Positions 7,352 to 16,700 of a stretch of 64,000 nucleotides of DNA are shown one piece after another. The DNA comes from Hyphomonas sediminis. Lineage in GTDB: Bacteria > Pseudomonadota > Alphaproteobacteria > Caulobacterales > Hyphomonadaceae. Both the position numbers and the translations under genes were made by a program. Every line of letters starts with the position of its first letter. The first letter of the stretch is position 1. Where the stretch lies: NCBI RefSeq assembly GCF_019679475.1, contig NZ_JAIEZP010000001.1:1178001-1242000 (forward strand). The letters are read 5' to 3'. The notes under the pieces are model-generated. The model did no database searches. It saw only the letters and a program-made list of their open reading frames with translations, and had not been told where the DNA came from.

Positions 7352-10087
7352 TTAACGCTCCGCCAGCGCCGCCGCCAGCAGGGGCATCTGCTGCGTCGCC
7401 AGCGCGTCACACAGCTTGGCCCGTTCAATCCCTTGCGCCAGGTTGCGCTCATAGCCGGCAATCAGGTCTGCCTTGCTTTCGATAAAAGCCTTGGCTTTGT
7501 CGGCATCGGCCGACGAGCAGAAGGCGGCTGTCAGCCCACTGATCTGTGGCCGGCGCACTTCCGGCATCCTGCCGACGATGGCGTCAAAGTTGGTTTCCAG
7601 CGCGGCCCACACTTTCTCAAACCCCTCTCCGGTACGGGTGGATCTCGCCGTGTCGGTGAAGGCGCCCGCCAGAATAGTGTAAACTTCAGATGTGGTAACT
7701 GGCAGCTCGGGCAGCTGGGTTAGCAGGTCGGCTGCGGTGTCGGCGTCCGCATTCAGTGCAATTGCGCGCAGGATAGCGCCGCGCTCCGACTGGTCTTCCG
7801 AGGCCAGCGCAAAGTCCAGCGCTGCGTCGGCAAAGGGCTTGCCTTCCTCGCGCAGCGCCGCGGCCACAGCCTGACCGATTTCCTGAGGTTTGAGCGCTTT
7901 GGCGTCGGCCTTGCGGCCAAAGCCGATATAGGCAATCGCCGCATCCCTCAAGCGAGCGCGGGTTTGCGGCCGGTTCCCGATTGATGTCAAAAGACCGTTC
8001 ACGGACTCTTTCAGCAAGGTTTCGCGCACGGTCAGCGTCTCGCTCGGTCGTGCCTGCAGGCGGGTTGAAAGCGGGCCATAGGTCTTTTCGATCCAGGCGG
8101 AGAAGGCCGCGCGGTCAGCGGGCGCCAGACGCGCATAGTATTTTGTCAGCGCGCTGAAGGGTTGAGAGACAGCCGCCGCTGAGCCATTGGCGGAGGCTTC
8201 CAGTCCGCTCAGAAGCGTGTCTGCGCTCACATTGCCCGCTTCAAATCCTGCCACCAGCGAGTCGATGTAGGCCATTTGCTCGCCCGCACTGAGCTTCACG
8301 AAATTGTCGGAAAGTTTCTGCGCATAGGCGTCGTTCAACGAGAACCGCCAGTATCCGGCGCCGCCGGCATTGGGCATCACATAGTCAGGGCACTTCTGAA
8401 GATCGGCAGCCAGGCCGTTGGGCGAAAGCATCCAGGTGCGGGTCTCTTCGGTCTCGCCATAGCCGATACGGGCCGTGAAGGGGATCTGCCAGCTCGTTCC
8501 CTTGCGGGCGATTTCGGATCCCAGCGGCGCGTAGCGGCTCTGGCTCACATGCATCAGCCCGTTGCCGCCAGTTCGGCATTCAATTTCGACCGTCAGCATG
8601 GGAATGCCGGGCTGCTGCACGAAACTGCGGAAGCTCTCCACGATACCGGTATGGCCGGACCCCTCTGCAAGGCTCTGCATGAAATCGTCCACATCGGCAA
8701 CGCCATCATGGAAGCGGCGCATATGCGTGCGAATGCCTTCGCGGAACTTCTCTTCGCCAAGATAGTTTTCGAACATGTTCAGCACACTGCCACCTTTTTG
8801 ATAGGTGATGGCATCGAAGGCGTCCTCAATGTCGGCATTGCTGGCGATTGGATTGCGGATCTGGCGGGCGCTTTTCAGGCTGTCGGCCTGCATGGCGTGG
8901 AGGCCTGCCGCGATGGCATTGAGGTTCCACTCGCCGCCGGGATCGACGGCATTCATCGTCTTGTAGCTCATCCATGTGGCGAAGGCCTCGTTCAGCCAGA
9001 TGTCGTTCCACCATTTCGGCGTCACCAGATTGCCGAACCATTGGTGTGCGAGTTCATGCGCATGGGTGGCATAGACGCCACGTCGCTGGATCAGCGTGGA
9101 GCGTTCGTTCAGTAGCAGCGTCGCCTCGCGGTAAACGATGGCGCCAGCATTCTCCATCGCGCCCCAGGCATAGTCTGGCGCGGCGATGAGATCGAGTTTT
9201 CCATAAGGGTAGGGTAGGCCGAAATACTCTTCCTGCCAGGTCAGGATCGGATGCGTGATGGCCAGCCCGTCTTCCAGCTGCGCACCTTTGCCTGCGGCTG
9301 CAAACCCCCGCAATGGGATCGGCGCAGGGCGGATCTGTGTCGGCGTCTCGATCCATTGCTGCTCGCTTTCGTCGTAAGGGCCGACAATCAGTGCAAGGAG
9401 ATAGGTGGGCAGAGGCCGGGTCGGCGCAAAACTGTGTCGCAGCATGCCGCCGTCGACGGGGATTGCCTCGATCTCCGGGCTGTTGGCGATCACTTTCAGC
9501 TTTTCAGGCGCGGTGACCGAAACGGCCCACACCGTCTTGAAGCGCGGTTCGTCAAAGCTCGGCACCATCCGGCGAGCGTCAATCGACTGCATCTGGCTGA
9601 CCAGATAGTCCTTGCCGTTCTGTGTCACCTTGTAGAGCCCGGCCAGCGCGAGATTGTAGGGCGCCTCATAGTCCATCACGAGCGTCACCTGCCCGGCTGG
9701 CAGCGGCGTCTCGAAGTCGAGACGCGAAACACCGCCCTCGGCAAGGCCTCCGGTGAAGGTTGCGGGCACCTCGGTGCCATCGGGCAGCCGGGCAAAAGCG
9801 TGGATCACATTCGGGCCCAGCGCATGCAGCCAGATCCGCGCATGCGGCGCGTCCAACGTCACGTCGATCTCCACGTCGCCGGTAAAGCCAGGGGCAGACG
9901 GATCCGTCACAAGGTTCAACCGGTACACGGTCGGCATTACTCCGGTCGGCAGTTGCCCGCCTGGCGGCTCTTCCAGCTGCACGATTTCCGGTTCGCTGCG
10001 GATCAGTCCGGGATTGGCGCCGCAGGCAGCCAGGACGGCGAAGGAAGCAGCGCCCGCAAGGGCAGCGGCGAGACGGGAACGGATCAT
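7352..10087 (-). CDS. M1 family metallopeptidase (aminopeptidase N-like), lipoprotein
   Basis: 911 residues, about the size of ERAP/PepN-type M1 aminopeptidases. The substrate-binding motif GAMEN is at about residues 309-313; the zinc motif HELAH is at 344-348, and the third ligand is Glu367 in WLNEAF, so the active site looks intact. An ERAP1-like C-terminal helical domain follows. The N-terminus carries a signal with lipobox LAAC (Cys22), predicting a periplasm-facing lipoprotein rather than the cytosolic PepN. Likely releases N-terminal residues from peptides scavenged from outside. Stands alone: convergent with the small lipoprotein gene on one side, divergent from fzlA on the other. Confidence 0.95.
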   Translation of the reverse strand: MIRSRLAAALAGAASFAVLAACGANPGLIRSEPEIVQLEEPPGGQLPTGVMPTVYRLNLVTDPSAPGFTGDVEIDVTLDAPHARIWLHALGPNVIHAFARLPDGTEVPATFTGGLAEGGVSRLDFETPLPAGQVTLVMDYEAPYNLALAGLYKVTQNGKDYLVSQMQSIDARRMVPSFDEPRFKTVWAVSVTAPEKLKVIANSPEIEAIPVDGGMLRHSFAPTRPLPTYLLALIVGPYDESEQQWIETPTQIRPAPIPLRGFAAAGKGAQLEDGLAITHPILTWQEEYFGLPYPYGKLDLIAAPDYAWGAMENAGAIVYREATLLLNERSTLIQRRGVYATHAHELAHQWFGNLVTPKWWNDIWLNEAFATWMSYKTMNAVDPGGEWNLNAIAAGLHAMQADSLKSARQIRNPIASNADIEDAFDAITYQKGGSVLNMFENYLGEEKFREGIRTHMRRFHDGVADVDDFMQSLAEGSGHTGIVESFRSFVQQPGIPMLTVEIECRTGGNGLMHVSQSRYAPLGSEIARKGTSWQIPFTARIGYGETEETRTWMLSPNGLAADLQKCPDYVMPNAGGAGYWRFSLNDAYAQKLSDNFVKLSAGEQMAYIDSLVAGFEAGNVSADTLLSGLEASANGSAAAVSQPFSALTKYYARLAPADRAAFSAWIEKTYGPLSTRLQARPSETLTVRETLLKESVNGLLTSIGNRPQTRARLRDAAIAYIGFGRKADAKALKPQEIGQAVAAALREEGKPFADAALDFALASEDQSERGAILRAIALNADADTAADLLTQLPELPVTTSEVYTILAGAFTDTARSTRTGEGFEKVWAALETNFDAIVGRMPEVRRPQISGLTAAFCSSADADKAKAFIESKADLIAGYERNLAQGIERAKLCDALATQQMPLLAAALAER

Positions 10088-10202
10088 GGAGGCCTTCCGG
10101 TTCGGCTGGGCGGAGTGCGTTTAGGACTAAACGCTCCTTTCCCCGAGGAAAAGGCACGGAAACAGCGCGCGCTCTACCGATCGTTTACGCCTGTTCTCCA
10201 CA

Positions 10203-10886
10203 ATGGCCCTCATGCTTCGCCTGTATCACTGGCCCCTTGATCCCGCCGGACGCATGGTCCGGCTCGCGCTCGCCGAAAAGGGCGAGCCTTTTGACGCTGT
10301 GCCCTCGCGTCCCTGGGCGCCGGAACTGGAGATTGCCTCCATCGCGCCGGGCGCTGTTGCTCCAGCCGTCGTCTCGACCCATGGCAGCTCGCCCTTTGCG
10401 GCCAGCGGCACGCGTGCCATCTGCGAGCATCTTGAGGAAGTCCGCCCGGTTCCGCCGCTGCTGCCCGATGATCTCTCCGAGCGCGCCGAGGCCCGCCGCC
10501 TGTGGTCCTGGGTCGAGGCCGGCATGGAGGAGGTCACCGACACCCTCCTCTCCGAGCGCGTCATCCAGTGGACCCATCGCGGCCGCCAGCCCGACTCGGA
10601 AAAGCTCCGCCGCGGGGCGCACGCCCTGCGCGGCCGGTTGACCTATCTCAACGCTCTCGCTGAAACACGCGGCTATCTCTCTGGCCGTCAGCTCTCCCTC
10701 GCTGACCTCGCCGCCGCCGCCCACCTCTCCGCCTACGACTATTTTGGCGATGTGCAGTGGGATGCCGTGCCAGATCTCAAGGCATGGTATATGCGGATCA
10801 AGTCGCGGCCCAGTTTCCGGCCGCTCCTTGCAGACCGTCTTGAGGCCGCCCGTCCCGCTCCCCACTATGCAGAGCTCGACTTCTGA
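10203..10886 (+). CDS. fzlA: GST-fold protein, probable FtsZ-binding division regulator FzlA
   Basis: 227 residues with a glutathione S-transferase fold: N-terminal thioredoxin-like half ([20 protein letters not shown]) and a C-terminal helical domain ([18 protein letters not shown]). I assign FzlA rather than a generic GST because of three points: a Trp at position 38 as in Caulobacter FzlA, a C-terminal tail ending PHYAELDF like the conserved FzlA tail, and immediate overlap with queG. FzlA binds FtsZ filaments, curves them and is needed for constriction in Alphaproteobacteria. Residue correspondences are from memory of the family. The ATG at 10203 fits; an in-frame ATG at 10212 is possible. 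Overlaps queG by 20 bases. Confidence 0.72.
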   Translation: MALMLRLYHWPLDPAGRMVRLALAEKGEPFDAVPSRPWAPELEIASIAPGAVAPAVVSTHGSSPFAASGTRAICEHLEEVRPVPPLLPDDLSERAEARRLWSWVEAGMEEVTDTLLSERVIQWTHRGRQPDSEKLRRGAHALRGRLTYLNALAETRGYLSGRQLSLADLAAAAHLSAYDYFGDVQWDAVPDLKAWYMRIKSRPSFRPLLADRLEAARPAPHYAELDF

Positions 10887-12009
10887 TCCTGAAGCCCGGC
10901 TGAAAGCACGGGCGCTTGCGCTGGGTTTCGATGCCGCCGGCATTGCGCGCGCCGATGAGGCCATCTGGGCGCCCGGCGCACGGCTGAAGGAATTCGTCGC
11001 CCTTGGCCGCCATGGCGAAATGGCGTGGATGGAAACGACGCTGGAGCGCCGCAGCGCGCCCACGGCCATGTGGCCCGGCGCCCGCTCGGCCCTTGTCGTG
11101 GCCATGAACTACGGCCCCGACCACAATCCCCTCGACACCCTCTCCGAAACCGAGACCGGCAACATCTCCGTCTACGCACGGGGGCGGGACTATCACGACA
11201 TCATCAAGTCACGCCTCAAACAGCTTGCCGGCGAGGTCGCCCAGATCACCGGCGCGGAGGTAAAGGTCTTCGTCGATACCGCCCCCCTGATGGAAAAGCC
11301 GCTGGCCCAGCGCGCGGGCCTCGGCTGGCAGGGCCGCCACACAAACCTTGTCAGCCGCGATCTCGGCTCCTGGTTCTTCCTCGGCACGGTACTCACCAGT
11401 GCCGAATTGACGCCCGACCCGGAAGGGGCAGATCATTGCGGCTCCTGCCGCGCCTGCCTCGACATCTGCCCGACCAACGCGTTTCCCGCGCCTTACCAGC
11501 TCGACGCCCGCCGCTGCATTTCCTACCTCACCATCGAATATGGCGGGCCGATCCCTGCCGAGTTCCGTGCCCCGATGGGCAACCGCATCTATGGCTGCGA
11601 TGATTGCCTGGCGGCCTGCCCATGGAACAAGTTCGCCGCCCATGCGTCTGAATCGGCATTGTTTGCACGCGCCGAACTGAAAGGACCTGGCCTGGACGAG
11701 CTTGCCGCCCTCGATGACGCGACCTTCCGCGAAGTCTTCTCGGGCTCCCCGGTTAAGCGCTCGGGCCGTGACCGGTTCGTGCGCAATGTCTGCATTGCCA
11801 TTGGTAATTCGGGGGGCAATTCCGGGCAGGGGCGTCTTGTGGCCAGCCTGCTGCCGCTGTTGGGGGACGCTTCGCCCCTGGTGCGCGGCGCAGCCATCTG
11901 GGCGCTCGCCCGCCTTGATCCTGCCCGGTTTGCAGAGGAAAAGGCGCGCCGCCAGCCGTCCGAGCATGATAGGACGGTGACCGCAGAATGGGACGAGACG
12001 CCGGCATGA
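10867..12009 (+). CDS. queG: Epoxyqueuosine reductase QueG
   Basis: 380 residues, the usual size. It performs the last step of queuosine synthesis, reducing epoxyqueuosine at tRNA position 34 with a cobalamin cofactor and two [4Fe-4S] clusters. Visible are the catalytic-acid motif VDTAP (Asp137), first cluster cysteines in [12 protein letters not shown] (191, 194, 197, 201) and the second set C217, C244, C247, C251 in [13 protein letters not shown]. The C-terminal ~80 residues are HEAT-like. The chosen ATG lies inside the end of fzlA (20-base overlap), and the TGA overlaps the ATG of mtgA, so the three genes should be co-translated. Confidence 0.96.
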   Translation: MQSSTSDPEARLKARALALGFDAAGIARADEAIWAPGARLKEFVALGRHGEMAWMETTLERRSAPTAMWPGARSALVVAMNYGPDHNPLDTLSETETGNISVYARGRDYHDIIKSRLKQLAGEVAQITGAEVKVFVDTAPLMEKPLAQRAGLGWQGRHTNLVSRDLGSWFFLGTVLTSAELTPDPEGADHCGSCRACLDICPTNAFPAPYQLDARRCISYLTIEYGGPIPAEFRAPMGNRIYGCDDCLAACPWNKFAAHASESALFARAELKGPGLDELAALDDATFREVFSGSPVKRSGRDRFVRNVCIAIGNSGGNSGQGRLVASLLPLLGDASPLVRGAAIWALARLDPARFAEEKARRQPSEHDRTVTAEWDETPA

Positions 12010-13124
12010 GCGACAGCATCTACGAACAGGCCCAAACTCAGGCCCCGCCTGCGCCCAAGCCGCAAAAGCCGCTCTGGCGCCGCATTCTCGTCGGCGCCGT
12101 GCTCGCCGGTGTCGCGGTCTTTGCGGCGTTCCATCTCTATGCGCTCATCCTGCGCTTTGCGCCCACGCCCGGCACGATCCTGATGACCCAGCGCGCGATG
12201 CAGGGCGAAGACGTGCGGCGCGATTGGGTCTCGCTCGACAAGATTTCCCCGCGCCTCGTCTATGCCGTCATCGCGGCAGAAGACGCAAAATTCTGCACCC
12301 ATGGCGGCATCGACTGGGACGCCATCGAACAGGCGCGCGAATACAACGCCAGGAACCCCGGCAAGCGCCGCCGGGGCGGCTCGACCATCAGCCAGCAGAC
12401 GGCCAAGAACGTCTTCTTCTGGAACGGCGGCGGCATGCCCCGCAAGGCCGGCGAAGCCTGGATGACCTATGTGATCGAAACGGTCTGGGGCAAGCGGCGC
12501 ATCATGGAGATGTATCTGAATGTCGCCGAATGGGGCGATGGCCTCTTCGGGGCCGAGGCCGCCGCGCAGGCCCGCTTCGGCAAATCGGCAGCAGACCTGA
12601 CAGAGCGTGAGGCCGCCCTGCTGGCCGCTGTTCTTCCGTCGCCGAACAAATGGAGCGCGGATAATCCGGGTCCTTATGTGCGCCGCCGGGCCAGCTCCAT
12701 TCAGGGCCGTATGCGCGTCGTTGCCAATGAAGGCTATGCGGCCTGCGTGTTTGGCGGCGAGGTGCCCAAACTTCCGCCCGGCGAGCGTCCCTCCGGCGAC
12801 ACGCCCCGTCCGCCCCCTGTGCTCGAGGACATCCCCGAAGCGCCGGAAACCGGCGACGAGGCCCTCGAGACGCCCACGGAAGAAGAGGGGACAGACGTTC
12901 CGCGCAACGCCAATGACGAGCTGAACGATCTGCTGAACTCGGCTGACCAGACTTTCACCGGCGAGCCGCTACCGGAGCCGGCGCCCCCGTCAGAGGCTGC
13001 GCCGGAAACATCCGACGTTCCTGCTGCCGAGCCAGCTGCGGAGACTCCGGCAGACCCGGCACCAGCAGACCCGCAACCGGAACAGCCGTCTTCAGGCCCC
13101 GCCGAATTGCGCCCGCCGGAATAA
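12006..13124 (+). CDS. mtgA: Monofunctional peptidoglycan transglycosylase MtgA with long C-terminal tail
   Basis: 372 residues. One membrane segment at about 25-50 precedes a GT51 domain that polymerises lipid II into glycan strands: catalytic Glu92 in [12 protein letters not shown], then [33 protein letters not shown] and [15 protein letters not shown]. MtgA proteins are usually around 230-250 residues; here about 120 residues follow the domain, very rich in Pro, Glu, Asp and Ala and probably disordered in the periplasm. The start codon overlaps the queG stop as ATGA. Shared transcription with fzlA would link glycan synthesis to FtsZ-driven constriction, which is inference. Confidence 0.93.
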   Translation: MSDSIYEQAQTQAPPAPKPQKPLWRRILVGAVLAGVAVFAAFHLYALILRFAPTPGTILMTQRAMQGEDVRRDWVSLDKISPRLVYAVIAAEDAKFCTHGGIDWDAIEQAREYNARNPGKRRRGGSTISQQTAKNVFFWNGGGMPRKAGEAWMTYVIETVWGKRRIMEMYLNVAEWGDGLFGAEAAAQARFGKSAADLTEREAALLAAVLPSPNKWSADNPGPYVRRRASSIQGRMRVVANEGYAACVFGGEVPKLPPGERPSGDTPRPPPVLEDIPEAPETGDEALETPTEEEGTDVPRNANDELNDLLNSADQTFTGEPLPEPAPPSEAAPETSDVPAAEPAAETPADPAPADPQPEQPSSGPAELRPPE

Positions 13125-13199
13125 TCCCCCTTTTCAGGGGAGTGTGTGGCGCTACGCTTCAGGTCAGACTTAATGAAAGTCAGATCCCGGAGCCACGCC

Positions 13200-13643
13200 A
13201 TGAAGCCTTTCACCGCCGCTGCGCTTGGCGCACTGTCCATCCTGTTCGTCTGCGGCGCTGCCAGCGCGCAGAGCGCCAAAAGCGTCAATGAGGCCTTTCA
13301 GGCAGGGCGCTCCCTTGGCGTCTCGCCGGTCACCGCTGATGAGATGACGCTCTGCGCGGCGTATTGGGAAGTGTGGCGCCAGAGCGCCGAGCGCGATTGG
13401 GAGCCGTCTTTCATCGATGCGCTCGATCCTGCCCTCACCGCAGAAGAGGCGGATTTCGCCAGCTACTATTGGGCCAATGAAGCGCAGGCGACTTATGAAG
13501 ATCAGGATGGTGACCTCTCCGCCTACGAGCCGCAGGTGACGATCGCCGTCGATCAGGCAACGGAGGCATACGACCGCCTGATGCTGCTGATGCCCGAACC
13601 CCTCAAAATCTTCGAAACGCTTGGCACCTGCCAAATCCCGTAA
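13200..13643 (+). CDS. Secreted protein of unknown function
   Basis: 147 residues. A cleavable signal peptide is clear (MKPFTAAALGALSILFV then ASAQS), so the product is exported. The mature part is acidic, with three cysteines (one in the signal region, TLCAAYWEVWR, and LGTCQIP at the end); no family recognised. The ATG at 13200 has GGAG seven bases upstream; ATGs at 13173 would put extra basic residues ahead of the signal and is less likely. Lies 75 bases after mtgA on the same strand and could be the last gene of that transcript. Confidence 0.72.
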   Translation: MKPFTAAALGALSILFVCGAASAQSAKSVNEAFQAGRSLGVSPVTADEMTLCAAYWEVWRQSAERDWEPSFIDALDPALTAEEADFASYYWANEAQATYEDQDGDLSAYEPQVTIAVDQATEAYDRLMLLMPEPLKIFETLGTCQIP

Positions 13644-13735
13644 GGGGTAGCGCTCCCGCGCCGTTGGAGGTTCGTTGGAGTTTTTTGGGAGTTTTCCGGA
13701 AAAAGCTCCAACGGGCCTTCCGCTCGCCCGCACCC

Positions 13736-13838
13736 CGTCATCCCGGAATTTGCGCAGCAAATATCCGGGACCCAGAACGCCCCAAAACACTCCCTCACTG
13801 GGTCCCGGACAAGCGCATTCGCGCTTTCCGGGAAGACG
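13736..13838. repeat. Palindromic intergenic repeat element (three nested hairpins)
   Basis: About 103 bases bounded by CGTCA and GACG. It folds into a left hairpin TCCCGGA-ATTTGC / GCAAAT-ATCCGGGA (13741-13770), a right hairpin TCCCGGA..GCGC / GCGC..TCCGGGA (13803-13833), and a long-range stem GGACCCAG (13768-13775) / CTGGGTCC (13798-13805). This layout is like the dispersed GTCATCCCGG-type repeats found between genes in many Alphaproteobacteria. Only one copy was noticed in this window. Confidence 0.75.
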
Positions 13839-13945
13839 AACCTGGTCTCTCAGCGGCCCAACGCCGAGGAAACCCCGCGCCCTATCCAACACCCAATCCC
13901 CACACACGCAACAGATCCCGCCCCGCCTGTCCGGCAGGGCTGCCC

Positions 13946-14359
13946 ATGCTCCATCCTCCGCCTATGGACTACGCCTTTTCCACCCCGCTGCCGGGCCTCA
14001 GCCTGCTTCAGCGCCTGCTCTGGCCGCTGATCTTTGTGCAGCTGATCGCCCTGCGCGATTGGGTGCGGGCCCATTATGGCCGCGGCGTGCCTTACTGGAT
14101 CACCATTTCGAAGTTTGGCCGCGTGCGCCTGCGCCGTCTGCCTACGGATTCCACGCTGAGCTTCGCCGCGCCCGCCTCTTATGCGCCGGCCGGCTATGAT
14201 TATGCCAGCGGCCTGACGCGCGCCTGTCTGTCTGATGCGTTCTGCGAAGAAGACGCCGCGTCCGTATTCGTATCTGTGCCCGTGCCTGTAGCGGGCATCG
14301 CGCCGATGCCCCAAACGCAATCGGGGCAGGCTTTGGCAGCCCGCCCCGACACGTCTTAG
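13946..14359 (+). CDS. Small uncharacterised protein
   Basis: 137 residues if the ATG at 13946 (AGGG six bases upstream) is used, 131 from the ATG at 13964. Contains one hydrophobic stretch (LQRLLWPLIFVQLIAL) followed by RDWVRAHYGRGVPYW and a basic segment GRVRLRRL, then a low-complexity Ala/Pro/Val-rich tail. The part from LLWPLIFVQ to RRL has the look of a conserved short alphaproteobacterial protein, but I cannot name a family. A hairpin-rich repeat lies 100 bases upstream. Reality of the gene is moderately supported. Confidence 0.55.
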   Translation: MLHPPPMDYAFSTPLPGLSLLQRLLWPLIFVQLIALRDWVRAHYGRGVPYWITISKFGRVRLRRLPTDSTLSFAAPASYAPAGYDYASGLTRACLSDAFCEEDAASVFVSVPVPVAGIAPMPQTQSGQALAARPDTS

Positions 14360-14440
14360 CTTTTTCTGCCGTCCCCGGATTACCGGGGAGACGCATTTTG
14401 CCGGGCAGCCCAAGGGCTGCGCCGGGCAAAGCTGCTGGCG

Positions 14441-15358
14441 TCAGATTGGCTCGTAGGGGAACACAGAGGTCGTCGCGCCCAGATCGGTAAAGTCGGGCGA
14501 CATCGCCGGGAAGCATTGTGCCAGCAGCGACTCCGGGTTCCAGCCTTCCAGGCGGGCCACCGATTTCACCGGACGCGGCTGGTCGAACAGGACAACTTCA
14601 TTGCCGCGGACGCCGAAGATCTGGCCGCTGACATTCGAGGCGCCATCCGAGCAGAGCGCGATGGCGACCTGTGCCACCTGATCGGCGCGCATGCCGTTTT
14701 TCATCCGCTCGACACGCTGGGCGGCGGCTTCGTCTTTCACCGGGATCGAGGCGATCATGCGGGTCCAGGCGAACGGCGCGATGATGTTGGAGCGAACATT
14801 CTTGGACGCGCCTTCCATGGCGATGATGCGCGAAAGGCCAGCAATGCCCAGCTTGGCGGCGGCATAGTTTGCCTGGCCGATATTGCCGATCAGGCCGGAG
14901 GTGGAGGTGAACAGCACATAGTTGCCGCGTTCCTGCTCGCGGAAATACTCGATTGCCGCGCGCGTCACATTGAACGAGCCATGCAGGTGAACGTCGATCA
15001 CGGCTTTCCAGTCGGCTTCGCTCATCTTGTGGAACATGCCGTCCCGCAGGATGCCCGCCGGGTTGATGATCGAGTCGAGGCGGCCGAACGTGTCGAGTGC
15101 CTGCGTCACCATGCCGGAGACAGCCGCATAATCGGTCACGCTCTCGGAGTTGGAGACCGCTTCGCCACCGGCGGCGCGGATTTCCGCTGCGACAGCCTCC
15201 GCCGGGCCTGCATCGCCCTCATCGCCGCCCTTCAGGCCGCCGCCAAGGTCGTTGACGATGACTTTTGCGCCTTCGCGCGCTGCCAGAAGCGCACATTCCT
15301 TGCCGATCCCGTTACCGCCACCGGTTACCAGAACCACTTTGCCGTCTAGAACACCCAT
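14441..15358 (-). CDS. SDR family oxidoreductase, multifunctional-enzyme-like 3-hydroxyacyl-CoA dehydrogenase type
   Basis: 305 residues. Rossmann NAD-binding motif TGGGNGIG near residue 12, NPAG in place of the usual NNAG, and catalytic Ser...Tyr-x-x-x-Lys in STSGLIGNIGQANYAAAK. The insertion GGGLKGGDEGDAG after the second strand is typical of the SDRs related to the dehydrogenase part of peroxisomal multifunctional enzyme 2, so a 3-hydroxyacyl-CoA or steroid-side-chain substrate is plausible. AAGGAGGAACTC directly before the ATG at 15358 is an excellent ribosome-binding site. The open frame continues upstream of this ATG but without coding character. Divergent from the HAD gene. Confidence 0.9.
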   Translation of the reverse strand: MGVLDGKVVLVTGGGNGIGKECALLAAREGAKVIVNDLGGGLKGGDEGDAGPAEAVAAEIRAAGGEAVSNSESVTDYAAVSGMVTQALDTFGRLDSIINPAGILRDGMFHKMSEADWKAVIDVHLHGSFNVTRAAIEYFREQERGNYVLFTSTSGLIGNIGQANYAAAKLGIAGLSRIIAMEGASKNVRSNIIAPFAWTRMIASIPVKDEAAAQRVERMKNGMRADQVAQVAIALCSDGASNVSGQIFGVRGNEVVLFDQPRPVKSVARLEGWNPESLLAQCFPAMSPDFTDLGATTSVFPYEPI

Positions 15359-15469
15359 GAGTTCCTCCTTGTTTGTCGCGCCGGACACTACCGGCCAGAA
15401 GCTCCGCTGCAAGGGGCGTGAGAAAATCAAGATTTGAAATGCCTCGCCTGAGCGGCTAGCAAGCCGGTC

Positions 15470-16120
15470 ATGACACGCACATTTCAGGCAGTAATCTGGG
15501 ACTTCGGCGGGGTATTCACCTCCTCGCCCTTCGAGGCATTCAACCGGTATGAGGCCGAAAAAGGCCTGCCGAAGGACTTCATCCGCTCGGTCAATGCGGT
15601 CAATCCGCTGGAAAACGCCTGGGCCAAGCTCGAACGCAGCCTTGTTGGCGCCGACGAGTTCGACGGTCTCTTTCGGGCCGAAGCGGTCTCCATGGGCCAT
15701 GATGTGCCCGGCAAGGATATCCTCGGCCTCCTGTCGGGCCATCTGCGCCCGCGCGTCGTCAATGCCCTCAAGGTCTGCAAAGGCCACGGCAAGGTCGGCT
15801 GCATCACCAATAACGCGCCCATCGGGAAGGGCGCTTCGATGACGAATGACGACAAGAAGGCCAGCGAGCTTGCCGCCGTCTTCGATCAGTTCGATCACCT
15901 GATCGAAAGCTCGAAGCTCGGCATTCGCAAGCCCGATCCACGCATCTACGCCCTGATGTGCGAAGCCCTCGATGTTGATCCCAAGAACTGCGTCTATCTC
16001 GACGATCTCGGCATCAACCTGAAGCCGGCCCGCGAAATGGGCATGGCAACTATCAAGGTGACCAGCGAAGAACAATTGCTGGCCGATCTGGAAGCCATCA
16101 CCGGCTATGCGGTGCGCTAG
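15470..16120 (+). CDS. HAD-IA family hydrolase (EPHX2-N/ACAD10-N-like)
   Basis: 216 residues. Motif I is IWDFGGVF (nucleophile Asp11), motif II Thr/Asn in ITNN, motif III Lys in LGIRKPDPRIY and motif IV YLDDLGIN. The first motif has Gly where many HAD phosphatases have the second Asp, as seen in relatives of the N-terminal domains of soluble epoxide hydrolase and ACAD10. Substrate unknown; the divergent SDR and the acyl-CoA genes elsewhere in the window hint at lipid metabolism. Followed by an overlapping lipoprotein gene, which starts 14 bases before its end. Confidence 0.88.
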   Translation: MTRTFQAVIWDFGGVFTSSPFEAFNRYEAEKGLPKDFIRSVNAVNPLENAWAKLERSLVGADEFDGLFRAEAVSMGHDVPGKDILGLLSGHLRPRVVNALKVCKGHGKVGCITNNAPIGKGASMTNDDKKASELAAVFDQFDHLIESSKLGIRKPDPRIYALMCEALDVDPKNCVYLDDLGINLKPAREMGMATIKVTSEEQLLADLEAITGYAVR

Positions 16121-16700
16121 CAGCATCCTCGCCCTCCTGCTGGGAACGCTCGCGGCCTGCTCGCAGGCCGAACCCGAGGTTGTGGTGCCTATTGGCCCTC
16201 CGGTGCCGTCCGAATCCCTGACCCAGGCGCCGCAAGTGCCGGAACCTGTCGAGCTGTCGACCGAAGCGGCCGACATGAAGGCGGAAATCCTGCGCCACGC
16301 CGAACGCGGCGCGCTGCGCAGCCTCGCGCGCCTCGCCGATAAGCAGGAAGGTTTCATCTCCAATGTCGGCGGCCAGGATCATTACGAGTTCTGGGATCTA
16401 CTCCGCCGCACCGGCGTCGATCCCAACCGCAAGATCAGGGAACTCTTCCTGGAGCCCCCTGGTGAGCGCGAAGTCGATGGGGAAATCTGGTTTGTCTGGC
16501 CAGACCTTGCCGCCAAGGATTCCCGCGACCTGATCCCCGAAAAACTAACCTTTGTAGAACGCCGCCGCCTGCGCGAACTGATCGGCGAAGATGGCATTGC
16601 CCGCATCCGTGCCGGCGAAGGCTATCCCGGCATGCGCGCGGCGATATCGGCAAACGGCCGCTGGATCTATTTCGTCCTCGGCCAGGATGGAGAAGATTGA
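16107..16700 (+). CDS. Lipoprotein of unknown function
   Basis: 197 residues with a lipoprotein signal (LLLGTLAAC, lipobox LAAC, Cys18). The mature region starts with a Pro/Glu-rich linker and then a folded part: LRSLARLADKQEGFISNVGGQ, HYEFWDLLRRTGVDPN, and WPDLAAKDSRDLIPEKLTF. No family recognised with confidence. The gene overlaps the HAD hydrolase by 14 bases and its TGA is immediately followed by the ATG of the pterin dehydratase gene, so these three are an operon with translational coupling. Confidence 0.75.
   Translation: MRCASSILALLLGTLAACSQAEPEVVVPIGPPVPSESLTQAPQVPEPVELSTEAADMKAEILRHAERGALRSLARLADKQEGFISNVGGQDHYEFWDLLRRTGVDPNRKIRELFLEPPGEREVDGEIWFVWPDLAAKDSRDLIPEKLTFVERRRLRELIGEDGIARIRAGEGYPGMRAAISANGRWIYFVLGQDGED

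Noticed and set aside
15359-16363. Upstream extension of the SDR frame to 640 codons
   Set aside because: The conserved SDR begins at 15358 with a perfect ribosome-binding site; the extension runs antisense to the HAD hydrolase.
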